From an uncultured Moraxella sp. (GTDB lineage Bacteria > Pseudomonadota > Gammaproteobacteria > Pseudomonadales > Moraxellaceae), in the NCBI GenBank assembly GCA_916720335.1, contig CAKAQU010000024.1, positions 1 to 17,411 of the forward strand: a DNA stretch of 17,411 bases. The letters are read 5' to 3'. The notes beneath the pieces were generated by a model. The model ran no database searches and was not told the origin of the DNA. It was given only the letters and a program-made list of their open reading frames with translations. This document shows positions 1-5,277 of this stretch, one piece after another. The stretch's first letter is position 1; every line of letters starts with the position of its first letter. Position numbers and translations under genes: made by a program.

Positions 1-681
1 TTGGCGGTTAAATTGCATAAAAACGCAGTTCCACACTTCTACATAGCGGTCCCCATCTTCTTCAGGCGTTCCAGGAAGACCACCTGCAATTTGTTCGCCA
101 TAATCATAAAAAATCTCAGTGCAAGGACCACAAGGACCCGTATCGCCCATAGTCCAAAAATTATCTGATGCGTAAAGTTCACCTTTATTATCGCCAATTC
201 GAATGATTCGGCTAGCTTCTAAGCCAATATCTTTATGCCAAATATCATAGGCTTCATCATCGGTGTGATATACTGTAACATATAAACGGTCTTTGGGCAG
301 GGCAAGCCAATTGTCAGCAGTTAAAAATTCCCAAGCGAAATTGATGGCGTCTTTTTTAAAATAATCCCCAAAACTAAAATTACCCATCATCTCAAAAAAA
401 GTATGATGTCTGGCAGTATAACCAACGTTATCTAAGTCGTTGTGTTTTCCTCCAGCACGCACGCATTTTTGAGAAGTGACTGCGCGACTATAATCACGTT
501 TTTCTACACCCAAAAAAGTATCTTTAAATTGGTTCATGCCAGCGTTGGTAAATAAAAGTGTTGGGTCATTGTGAGGAATCAGGCTTGATGACGCAACGTG
601 TGTGTGGTTTTTGCTTACAAAAAAATCAATAAAGGCTTGACGCACTTCATGTAACTGCATTGTTTTTTTTGGTTGGCTCAT
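1..681 (-). CDS. alaS: Alanine--tRNA ligase, N-terminal part (gene continues beyond base 1)
   Basis: Attaches alanine to tRNA-Ala in the cytoplasm. Read on the minus strand from the ATG at 681-679, the frame stays open for 227 codons to the window edge, so only the N-terminal catalytic region is present. The class II AlaRS signature is clear: an early LHEVRQAFIDFF segment, then CVRAGGKHNDLDNVGYTARH, HTFFEMMGNFSFGDYF and GDTGPCGPCTEI. About three quarters of a normal AlaRS, including editing and C-terminal domains, must lie to the left. The start at 681 is chosen because a GAG lies about 8 bases upstream. The internal Met at codon 8 (MQLHEV) is an alternative. It is divergent from tatD, and a 9-bp inverted repeat sits 21-45 bases upstream of the start. 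Family assignment is near certain. Confidence 0.97.
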   Translation of the reverse strand, partial: MSQPKKTMQLHEVRQAFIDFFVSKNHTHVASSSLIPHNDPTLLFTNAGMNQFKDTFLGVEKRDYSRAVTSQKCVRAGGKHNDLDNVGYTARHHTFFEMMGNFSFGDYFKKDAINFAWEFLTADNWLALPKDRLYVTVYHTDDEAYDIWHKDIGLEASRIIRIGDNKGELYASDNFWTMGDTGPCGPCTEIFYDYGEQIAGGLPGTPEEDGDRYVEVWNCVFMQFNRQ

Positions 682-701
682 ATAAATCTCGTAACAAAGG
701 G

Positions 702-726
702 TAAAATTGATAAAGTGTCAATTTTA
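702..726. repeat. 9-bp inverted repeat just upstream of alaS
   Basis: TAAAATTGA (702-710) and TCAATTTTA (718-726) are perfect reverse complements around a 7-base spacer. The repeat lies 21-45 bases upstream of the alaS start codon, so it is in or next to the 5' leader. E. coli AlaRS is known to repress its own gene by binding a palindrome near its transcription start. That this repeat plays the same role is inference only. In such AT-rich DNA chance is a real alternative. Confidence 0.5.
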
Positions 727-782
727 TCATAACCATTACAGAATAAAAATCATTTTAGTGGATAATTTTAGCATTGATTCAG

Positions 783-821
783 ATTTTGATACAATTTAGT
801 GATTATTCTAAGTATCAAAAT
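783..821. repeat. 10-bp perfect inverted repeat in the alaS-tatD spacer
   Basis: ATTTTGATAC (783-792) pairs perfectly with GTATCAAAAT (812-821) around a 19-base loop. On the plus strand it is followed by TTAATTTTTTT, which makes it terminator-like for rightward transcripts. No rightward gene ends here, so it could equally be an operator or a weak barrier between the divergent units. The stem has only two G-C pairs near its loop side plus A-T pairs elsewhere. Confidence 0.45.
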
Positions 822-983
822 TAATTTTTTTATTTAAAACATAAAAAAATGGTTTATCTATTAAAAAGCCGATTAAATGTAAAATTAAAAAAACTAATTT
901 GTTATTAATGGTTTTGTCAGTATTTAATATTTATTTTTAATAAATTAATAATTTTAATTAGATAAATTAATAAAAAATTAACC

Positions 984-1002
984 ATCAATAATCACTATTG
1001 AT
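984..1002. repeat. 7-bp inverted repeat overlapping the putative tatD -35 box
   Basis: ATCAATA (984-990) and TATTGAT (996-1002) are perfect reverse complements around ATCAC. The right arm overlaps the TTGATT hexamer proposed as the tatD -35 box. That is a typical place for a repressor or activator site, but the binding protein is unknown. Confidence 0.35.
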
Positions 1003-1026
1003 TAAATGATAATAACTGTTTAAAAT
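998..1026 (+). promoter_or_regulatory. Candidate sigma-70 promoter for tatD
   Basis: TTGATT (998-1003) and TAAAAT (1021-1026) are separated by exactly 17 bases, predicting a start near 1033 and a leader of about 28 bases. Each hexamer has one or two mismatches to consensus. In DNA this AT-rich such matches are common, so the call is moderate. Confidence 0.45.
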
Positions 1027-1060
1027 AGCGATTTTTTTATTATTAATTTATTATCAACAT

Positions 1061-1843
1061 ATGTATACAGATAGTCATTGTCATTTAAATTATTTAAGTG
1101 TAGAAAATTACCAAAATAATCCCCAAAATCTAATTACTGCTTTAAAACGCGCTCAAGTCAGTCGTGTAATGGCGATTATGTGTCGTTTTGATGAATTTGA
1201 TGAGATTGAAAATTGGACAAAATTAAGTGATGATGAGATTAATATTGGTATGAGTGTGGGCATACATCCTTGTCAAGATATTGATGTATTAACCAGCGTT
1301 ACTGCTGAAAAACTTATATCTTTTAATAATGAAAATGTATGGGCATTTGGTGAGACAGGACTTGATTATTATTGGGATGCAGATAAAAAATCTGCTCAAA
1401 AATCCAGTTTTATTGCTCACATTCAAGCTGGCAAAATTGCTAAAAAACCCATCATTGTGCATACTCGTAATGCTTATCAGGATACATTGGATTTATTGAC
1501 AACTCAAAAATGTGAACATGGAATTATTCATTGTTTTACTGAAGACTATGATTTTGCACGTAAAGCATTGGATTTGGGGCTATATATTTCACTTTCAGGC
1601 ATTGTTACTTTTAAAAAATCGCAAGACTTGCAAGATGTTGTTAAAAAACTCCCACTAGACCGCATTTTAATTGAAACAGATAGTCCTTATCTTGCTCCTG
1701 TGCCTAAGCGTGGTAAAGAAAATTCGCCTGTTTATGTACCTTATGTAGCTGAATTTTTGGGTAAAATTTTTGGTAAAACAGGTGAAGAGATTGGACAAAT
1801 TACCAGTAAAAATTTTACAAATTTATTAAATCAATATCTGTAA
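1061..1843 (+). CDS. tatD: TatD/YcfH-family metal-dependent hydrolase (putative DNase)
   Basis: A 260-residue TIM-barrel metallohydrolase of the TatD family, full length for the group. Visible ligands are the N-terminal HxH (His6, His8 in DSHCHL), Glu98 in FGETGLDYYW, His134 in IIVHTR, His157 in IIHCFT and Asp207 in ETDSPYLAP, followed by the KRGKENSP segment typical of the YcfH branch. E. coli TatD has 3'-5' DNA exonuclease activity. The YcfH branch is less well characterised, so the substrate is uncertain. The start at 1061 puts DSHCHL at the usual distance from the N-terminus, although no clear Shine-Dalgarno is visible. It stands alone: alaS is divergent upstream, and the car promoter follows within about 60 bases. 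The symbol is for the family and may be better given as ycfH. Confidence 0.93.
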   Translation: MYTDSHCHLNYLSVENYQNNPQNLITALKRAQVSRVMAIMCRFDEFDEIENWTKLSDDEINIGMSVGIHPCQDIDVLTSVTAEKLISFNNENVWAFGETGLDYYWDADKKSAQKSSFIAHIQAGKIAKKPIIVHTRNAYQDTLDLLTTQKCEHGIIHCFTEDYDFARKALDLGLYISLSGIVTFKKSQDLQDVVKKLPLDRILIETDSPYLAPVPKRGKENSPVYVPYVAEFLGKIFGKTGEEIGQITSKNFTNLLNQYL

Positions 1844-1855
1844 AGTTAGAGTAAA

Positions 1856-1875
1856 TTCATAAAAATTTTTATGAA
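1856..1875. repeat. 20-bp perfect palindrome between tatD and the car promoter
   Basis: TTCATAAAAATTTTTATGAA is fully self-complementary, with its right end about 27 bases before the car -10 box and so next to where the -35 would lie. It could act as a tatD terminator hairpin, though no clean T-tract follows, or as an operator for the car promoter. It does not match the E. coli ARG box layout, in which TGAAT faces inward to ATTCA. Confidence 0.5.
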
Positions 1876-1902
1876 AGACTAGGCATTTTGTATTTTTTTG
1901 TA

Positions 1903-1908
1903 TATAAT
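1903..1908 (+). promoter_or_regulatory. Candidate -10 box of the car operon promoter
   Basis: A perfect TATAAT at 1903-1908 lies 28 bases before the leader-peptide ATG and predicts a transcription start near 1915. No good -35 hexamer is visible at 16-18 bases, where the sequence is around TAGGCA. The promoter may therefore depend on an activator or on the adjacent palindrome. Confidence 0.6.
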
Positions 1909-1935
1909 AGCCCAAATCTAAGTAAGTGAGCAATT

Positions 1936-1995
1936 ATGAAAGCAAACAACTTAACCATTATCTATGATAACCAGTTAAGTTATTTTCTTTTATAA
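1936..1995 (+). CDS. Possible 19-residue car leader peptide
   Basis: The ATG at 1936 opens a 19-codon frame, MKANNLTIIYDNQLSYFLL, ending with TAA at 1993-1995. A plausible ribosome site, AAGTGAG (1924-1930), lies five bases upstream. The ORF fits entirely inside the loop closed by the attenuator stem, and its last seven codons run through a U-rich stretch (1980-1991). That is reminiscent of pyrBI-type attenuation, where polymerase pausing at U-tracts reports UTP levels. There are no arginine codons, so an arginine-starvation reading is unlikely. A chance short ORF is possible. Conservation of the frame in relatives would decide. Confidence 0.45.
   Translation: MKANNLTIIYDNQLSYFLL
1948..1981 (+). 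promoter_or_regulatory. Inner leader hairpin (possible pause hairpin)
   Basis: AACTTAAC (1948-1955) pairs with GTTAAGTT (1974-1981). Inside it TTATC (1958-1962) pairs with GATAA (1966-1970) around TAT. This gives 13 pairs with a small internal loop. A U-rich stretch (1980-1991) follows at once, so polymerase could pause here. The hairpin nests inside the attenuator stem and does not compete with it. Confidence 0.5.
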
Positions 1996-2048
1996 ATGTT
2001 CACTTTTTTTTGTGTAAAATTTTTGTGTGAAATTATCAATAAAAATAA

Positions 2049-2065
2049 TTTGGCGGTATGCCAAA
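2049..2065 (+). promoter_or_regulatory. Small hairpin in the carA leader downstream of the attenuator
   Basis: TTTGGC (2049-2054) and GCCAAA (2060-2065) form a six-pair stem around GGTAT. It lies 56 bases before the carA ribosome site, so it would be in the 5' leader of transcripts that pass the attenuator. Function unknown. Confidence 0.35.
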
Positions 2066-2120
2066 AAATTTTGCCTAAAATTTACCAATTTTAAAAATTA
2101 ATGAGCAAAAACAATCAGTT

Positions 2121-2125
2121 GGGAG
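2121..2125 (+). promoter_or_regulatory. Ribosome binding site that fixes the carA start
   Basis: GGGAG lies eight bases before the ATG at 2134. The in-frame ATG at 2101, 11 codons upstream, has no purine-rich site before it. This favours 2134. Confidence 0.7.
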
Positions 2126-2133
2126 TGGCAAAT

Positions 2134-3315
2134 ATGGCAAAAGCAGTTTTAGCTTTGGCAGATGGTAGCATTTTTTATGGCGTGGCAATTGGTGCAGAAG
2201 GGCATACAACAGGTGAGGTTGTGTTTAATACTGCAATGACAGGTTACCAGGAAATTTTGACTGACCCAAGTTATGCTAAGCAAATGGTTACTTTAACTTA
2301 CCCACATATTGGTAATACTGGTTGTAATGATGAAGATAGCGAATCGGGAAATCTTCATCAAGTTTGGGCAAGTGGTCTGATTATTCGTGATTTGCCACTG
2401 CTACATTCAAATTTTAGAGCTACACTTTCGTTATCAGATTATCTAAAAAAACATAATGTTGTTGCCATTGGCGAGATTGATACTCGTAAACTGACCACAA
2501 GATTGCGTCAAACAGGGGCTCAAAATGGCTGCATTATGACCGCTGATGAAGCAGGTCAGCTGAATGTAGAAAAAGCCATTGAACTTGCCAAAAACACGCC
2601 ATCCATGAATGGCATGGATTTGGCAAAAGAATGTTGTGACCCCAAAGGTTACACATGGACACAAGGCTCGTGGCAATTGGCGCATGATGGACGTAATGCC
2701 AAAACTACCCAATCAGGTGGTCGTTTTGTTAACTTAGGCGATGAGATTGCAGAAAAATTTCATGTAGTAGCTTATGATTTTGGGGTAAAAACCAATATTT
2801 TACGTATGCTGGTAGATAGAGGTTGTCGTTTAACCGTTGTGCCAGCTCAAACACCCGCTCAAAAAGTATTGGACATGAATCCAGATGGTATCTTTTTATC
2901 CAATGGGCCTGGCGACCCTGCAGCGTGCGATTATGCCATTGAAGCCATTAAAACAATTGTAGAAACTAGTAAAATCCCTGTGTTTGGAATTTGTTTGGGT
3001 CATCAACTGCTGGCTTTGGCAAGTGGCGCAAAAACACTTAAAATGAAATTTGGTCATCACGGCGCAAACCACCCTGTACAAAATCTTGATGATGGCACGG
3101 TGATGATTACCAGTCAAAACCATGGGTTTGCGGTGGATGAGACAACCTTGCCAAGTACTTTAAGAGCAACTCATCGTTCGCTGTTTGATGGCTCAAATCA
3201 AGGCATTGAGCGCACTGACAGGGTGGCGTTTAGTTTTCAAGGGCATCCAGAGGCTAGCCCAGGACCACACGATTGTTCACCGCTTTTTGATAGATTTATT
3301 CGGGCAATGGAATAG
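2134..3315 (+). CDS. carA: Carbamoyl-phosphate synthase, small (glutaminase) subunit
   Basis: Hydrolyses glutamine and passes ammonia to CarB to make carbamoyl phosphate for pyrimidine and arginine synthesis. The protein is 393 residues from the chosen start, slightly longer than the E. coli protein. The N-terminal half carries the CPSase small-chain signature (EVVFNTAMTGYQEILTDPSY, TYPHIGNTG, DTRKLT). The C-terminal class I glutamine amidotransferase triad is complete: Cys287 in FGICLGHQ, His371 and Glu373 in FQGHPEASPGP. The start at 2134 (MAKAVLALADG) is preferred over 2101 because of its ribosome site and because family members begin near ALADG. A roughly 20-residue polar segment before the amidotransferase domain (WTQGSWQLAHDGRNAKTTQ region) is somewhat longer than usual. 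It is the first gene of a locus that is interrupted before carB. Confidence 0.97.
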   Translation: MAKAVLALADGSIFYGVAIGAEGHTTGEVVFNTAMTGYQEILTDPSYAKQMVTLTYPHIGNTGCNDEDSESGNLHQVWASGLIIRDLPLLHSNFRATLSLSDYLKKHNVVAIGEIDTRKLTTRLRQTGAQNGCIMTADEAGQLNVEKAIELAKNTPSMNGMDLAKECCDPKGYTWTQGSWQLAHDGRNAKTTQSGGRFVNLGDEIAEKFHVVAYDFGVKTNILRMLVDRGCRLTVVPAQTPAQKVLDMNPDGIFLSNGPGDPAACDYAIEAIKTIVETSKIPVFGICLGHQLLALASGAKTLKMKFGHHGANHPVQNLDDGTVMITSQNHGFAVDETTLPSTLRATHRSLFDGSNQGIERTDRVAFSFQGHPEASPGPHDCSPLFDRFIRAME

Positions 3316-3330
3316 GCGAAAGCGTAGATT

Positions 3331-3364
3331 GTGGTATATTTTTATCATAAAAATACCCACTTTT
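3331..3364 (+). terminator. Terminator-like hairpin between carA and the mrr-like gene
   Basis: GTGG (3331-3334) pairs with CCAC (3357-3360). After a small internal loop TATTTTTA pairs with TAAAAATA around a tiny loop, and TTTTAT follows. The stem is mostly A-T, so it would be a weak or partial terminator. It may reduce readthrough from carA into the inserted genes and carB, or serve as an mRNA processing or stability element. Confidence 0.45.
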
Positions 3365-3382
3365 ATAAATTGAGCAAATGAA

Positions 3383-4330
3383 ATGAAGTTTAATACTAGA
3401 AAAAATCGGGATGAATGTCGTGCATTGGTGTTAAAGTTGATGGCGGATAATCAAGTTCGTACACGTCAAGAAATTTATAGCGATACTATCAGAAATGGTG
3501 GTTTTTCTGATGAAATATTGTCTTTAAGATTTCCTTTTGGACAGTCTAAGGTTGAAAATTCTATCGCGTGGGCTATCACTTCTTTTACCAAGGCGGGCAT
3601 TTTAAATCGTATCCGTAAGGCAACTTACCAAATCACGCCCACTGGCTTAAAGGTTGCCGAACTTTGGCAGGACAAAACAGAAATTAGTGAAAAGCTTTAT
3701 TGTGAGGTTGATTTGCCAGAATGGCGAAAATATCTAGAACACAGAGTAGAGTTAAAAAAGAAAAACAATTTATCAGATGAAATTGACCTAGATAATACCT
3801 ATGAGGCTGAAGAATTTGATTTTGAAAACCAAGCCAAAAATGCCATTAAAGAAATAGAAACCGAAGTTGCATTAGAACTTTTAAATAGACTACAACAAGG
3901 TACACCCTTATTTTTTGAAAAAGCAGTATTAAAATTGCTACTGGCAATGGGTTATGGAGGTAAAGAAAATTTATTTGAGCATACAGGTAAATCCCATGAT
4001 GGCGGTATTGATGGAGTGATTAAGCAAGACCCACTTGGTATTCAAAATATCTACATTCAAGCAAAACGATACTCCAGAGAAAATACCGTTGGATCAAAAG
4101 AATTGCAATCATTTTCAGGAGCTTTACAGGGTAATGGCGTAGAAAGAGGTGTATTTATCACCACCTCATCTTTCACCAAAAGTGCTAAAGATTATGCTCA
4201 AAAATTACTCGGAAAGATTATTTTGATTGATGGGCAAGAGCTGGCAACTTTGATGATTAGATATAAGGTGGGCATTCAAACTAAAGAAATTCTGGAAATT
4301 TTTGAAATTGATGAAGACTTTTTTGAATAG
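3383..4330 (+). CDS. mrr: Mrr-family type IV (modification-dependent) restriction endonuclease
   Basis: A 315-residue protein close in length and layout to E. coli Mrr. Residues about 10-95 form the winged-helix Mrr N-terminal domain (TRQEIYSD, WAITSFTKAGILNR, YQITPTGLKVAE). Residues about 165-300 form the Mrr catalytic domain with a PD-(D/E)xK-type core: Glu179 in FFEKAVLKLLLAMGYGG, Asp210 in DGGIDGVI, Gln226 and Lys228 in YIQAKRY, then RGVFITTSSFT. The frame is intact and all expected motifs are present, so it is probably active. Mrr enzymes cut DNA carrying foreign methylation, and no methyltransferase gene is nearby, as expected for type IV. Its site between carA and carB is unusual and suggests acquisition. 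The start at 3383 has only a weak ribosome site. It ends 13 bases before the PhzF-family gene. Confidence 0.92.
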   Translation: MKFNTRKNRDECRALVLKLMADNQVRTRQEIYSDTIRNGGFSDEILSLRFPFGQSKVENSIAWAITSFTKAGILNRIRKATYQITPTGLKVAELWQDKTEISEKLYCEVDLPEWRKYLEHRVELKKKNNLSDEIDLDNTYEAEEFDFENQAKNAIKEIETEVALELLNRLQQGTPLFFEKAVLKLLLAMGYGGKENLFEHTGKSHDGGIDGVIKQDPLGIQNIYIQAKRYSRENTVGSKELQSFSGALQGNGVERGVFITTSSFTKSAKDYAQKLLGKIILIDGQELATLMIRYKVGIQTKEILEIFEIDEDFFE

Positions 4331-4343
4331 GGTAAATCAAAAA

Positions 4344-5207
4344 ATGCAAGCCCGCCCTTATCATCTGGTTAATGTCTTTGCTTGTGGTCATTTTGATGGT
4401 AATCCTTTAGCAGTTTTTCCTCAAGCGGATAATTTGACGGATGATGAGATGCAAGCGATTGCTAGGCAGTTCAATTTAAGTGAAACGGTGTTTATTTTTT
4501 CATCAAATGATGATAAAGCAGCGGCTAGTTTGCGTATTTTTACACCTAATTATGAACTGCCTTTGGCGGGACATCTAACACTAGGTTCAGCATTTATTTT
4601 AAAGCAGCTTAACCACTTATTACCTGATGAATTTATATTAAATACCAAAGCCAAGCCTGTGCAAGTTTTTATTGATAAAGACCATGTGCAAATGAAGATA
4701 AAGGGTTTTGATATCACCAAAAGCCAAACAGATAAGCCGTCACTAGCAAAACTCAGTGGTCTGGATGTTGATGATATTGTAGGGCGAGCGTATTTTGTAA
4801 ATAGTGGCACACAACAAATTTTAATTGAACTTAGTAATCGTCAAGCTTTGAAAAATTTACACATTGATATTGCAAAACTTCGCGCCTTAAATGCAGAAAA
4901 CCCATTTAAATTAACCAAAGAACCTTCTATCTATTATTGGGTTTGTGATGGCAAGTGCATTCATTCGCGTATGTTTTTTGAGCAAAATTCAGTGATGGTA
5001 GAAGATAGCGGCACAGGTTCTGCATGCGCCAATCTTGGGGCGTATTTTATCAGTCAAAATAATTATCCATTAACACATACTATTTGTCAGGGTGATGACA
5101 TGGGGCGAGCTAATCGTTTGCTGCTAAAAATAGATGATGAGCAAAATATTTATGTTGGCGGTCAGGTGATTCAAGTTGGTCGGGGTGAATTTTATTTACC
5201 CAGTTAA
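4344..5207 (+). CDS. PhzF-family isomerase-like protein
   Basis: A 287-residue member of the PhzF/diaminopimelate-epimerase-fold family. Residues 8-25 (LVNVFACGHFDGNPLAVF) carry the GNP motif. Glu47 in LSETVFIF matches the catalytic glutamate of PhzF, residues 70-81 (YELPLAGHLTLG) carry the conserved AGH, and the C-terminal half has DSGTGSA at 221-227. No other phenazine genes are present, so phenazine synthesis is not implied. Most family members are of unknown substrate (YddE-like). The start at 4344 is preferred because the family begins a few residues before the VNVF strand, and AGGG lies 11 bases upstream. ATG 4311 would overlap the mrr-like gene by 20 bases. Tight spacing suggests cotranscription with that gene. 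Confidence 0.9.
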   Translation: MQARPYHLVNVFACGHFDGNPLAVFPQADNLTDDEMQAIARQFNLSETVFIFSSNDDKAAASLRIFTPNYELPLAGHLTLGSAFILKQLNHLLPDEFILNTKAKPVQVFIDKDHVQMKIKGFDITKSQTDKPSLAKLSGLDVDDIVGRAYFVNSGTQQILIELSNRQALKNLHIDIAKLRALNAENPFKLTKEPSIYYWVCDGKCIHSRMFFEQNSVMVEDSGTGSACANLGAYFISQNNYPLTHTICQGDDMGRANRLLLKIDDEQNIYVGGQVIQVGRGEFYLPS

Positions 5208-5277
5208 ATCAAACTAAAGAGTGATAGAGTTTATCAGTTAATTGTAATAAAAAATTTTATAAAAGTGAGTATAAATT

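Larger units (their letters stand above)
682..1060. other. AT-rich divergent intergenic region between alaS and tatD
   Basis: This 379-base stretch has no credible gene on either strand. It is extremely AT-rich, especially 830-1060. It holds three inverted repeats (702-726, 783-821, 984-1002) and one promoter-like pair for tatD (998-1026). A TTGACA hexamer on the minus strand (721-716) resembles a -35 box for alaS, but no good -10 follows at the right spacing, so the alaS promoter is not assigned. No recognisable RNA gene was seen. Confidence 0.7.
1924..2011 (+). terminator. Putative transcription attenuator in the carA leader
   Basis: AAGTGAGCA (1924-1932) pairs with TGTTCACTT (1997-2005), nine pairs including one G-U. 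After an A-A mismatch two more A-T pairs follow (1934-1935 with 1994-1995). The right arm runs directly into eight T residues (2004-2011), as in an intrinsic terminator. The long loop contains a second hairpin (1948-1981) and a possible 19-codon leader ORF. The left arm is also that ORF's Shine-Dalgarno region, and the right arm starts just after its stop codon. A ribosome on the leader would therefore hide one arm or the other and prevent termination. The pairing is visible in the sequence; the regulatory role is inferred. Confidence 0.6.

Noticed and set aside
830..1060. Replication origin or DnaA-box cluster in the very AT-rich spacer
   Set aside because: I found no TTATCCACA-like boxes and no origin-associated genes nearby.
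2027..2043. TGTGTGAAATTATCAAT in the carA leader as a possible ArgR box
   Set aside because: The half-sites are too close together and the right half does not match ATTCA, so it is not a credible ARG box.
2101..2133. An upstream in-frame ATG that would extend CarA by 11 residues
   Set aside because: No ribosome site precedes 2101, while GGGAG is well placed before 2134, and CarA proteins normally begin close to the ALADG strand.
3185..3373. A 62-codon open frame on the plus strand overlapping the end of carA
   Set aside because: It lies out of frame over the conserved carA glutamine amidotransferase end, has no recognisable domain and is best explained as a shadow.
4344..5207. Phenazine biosynthesis cluster suggested by the PhzF-family gene
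   Set aside because: No other phz genes are near, and most PhzF-family members are not phenazine enzymes.
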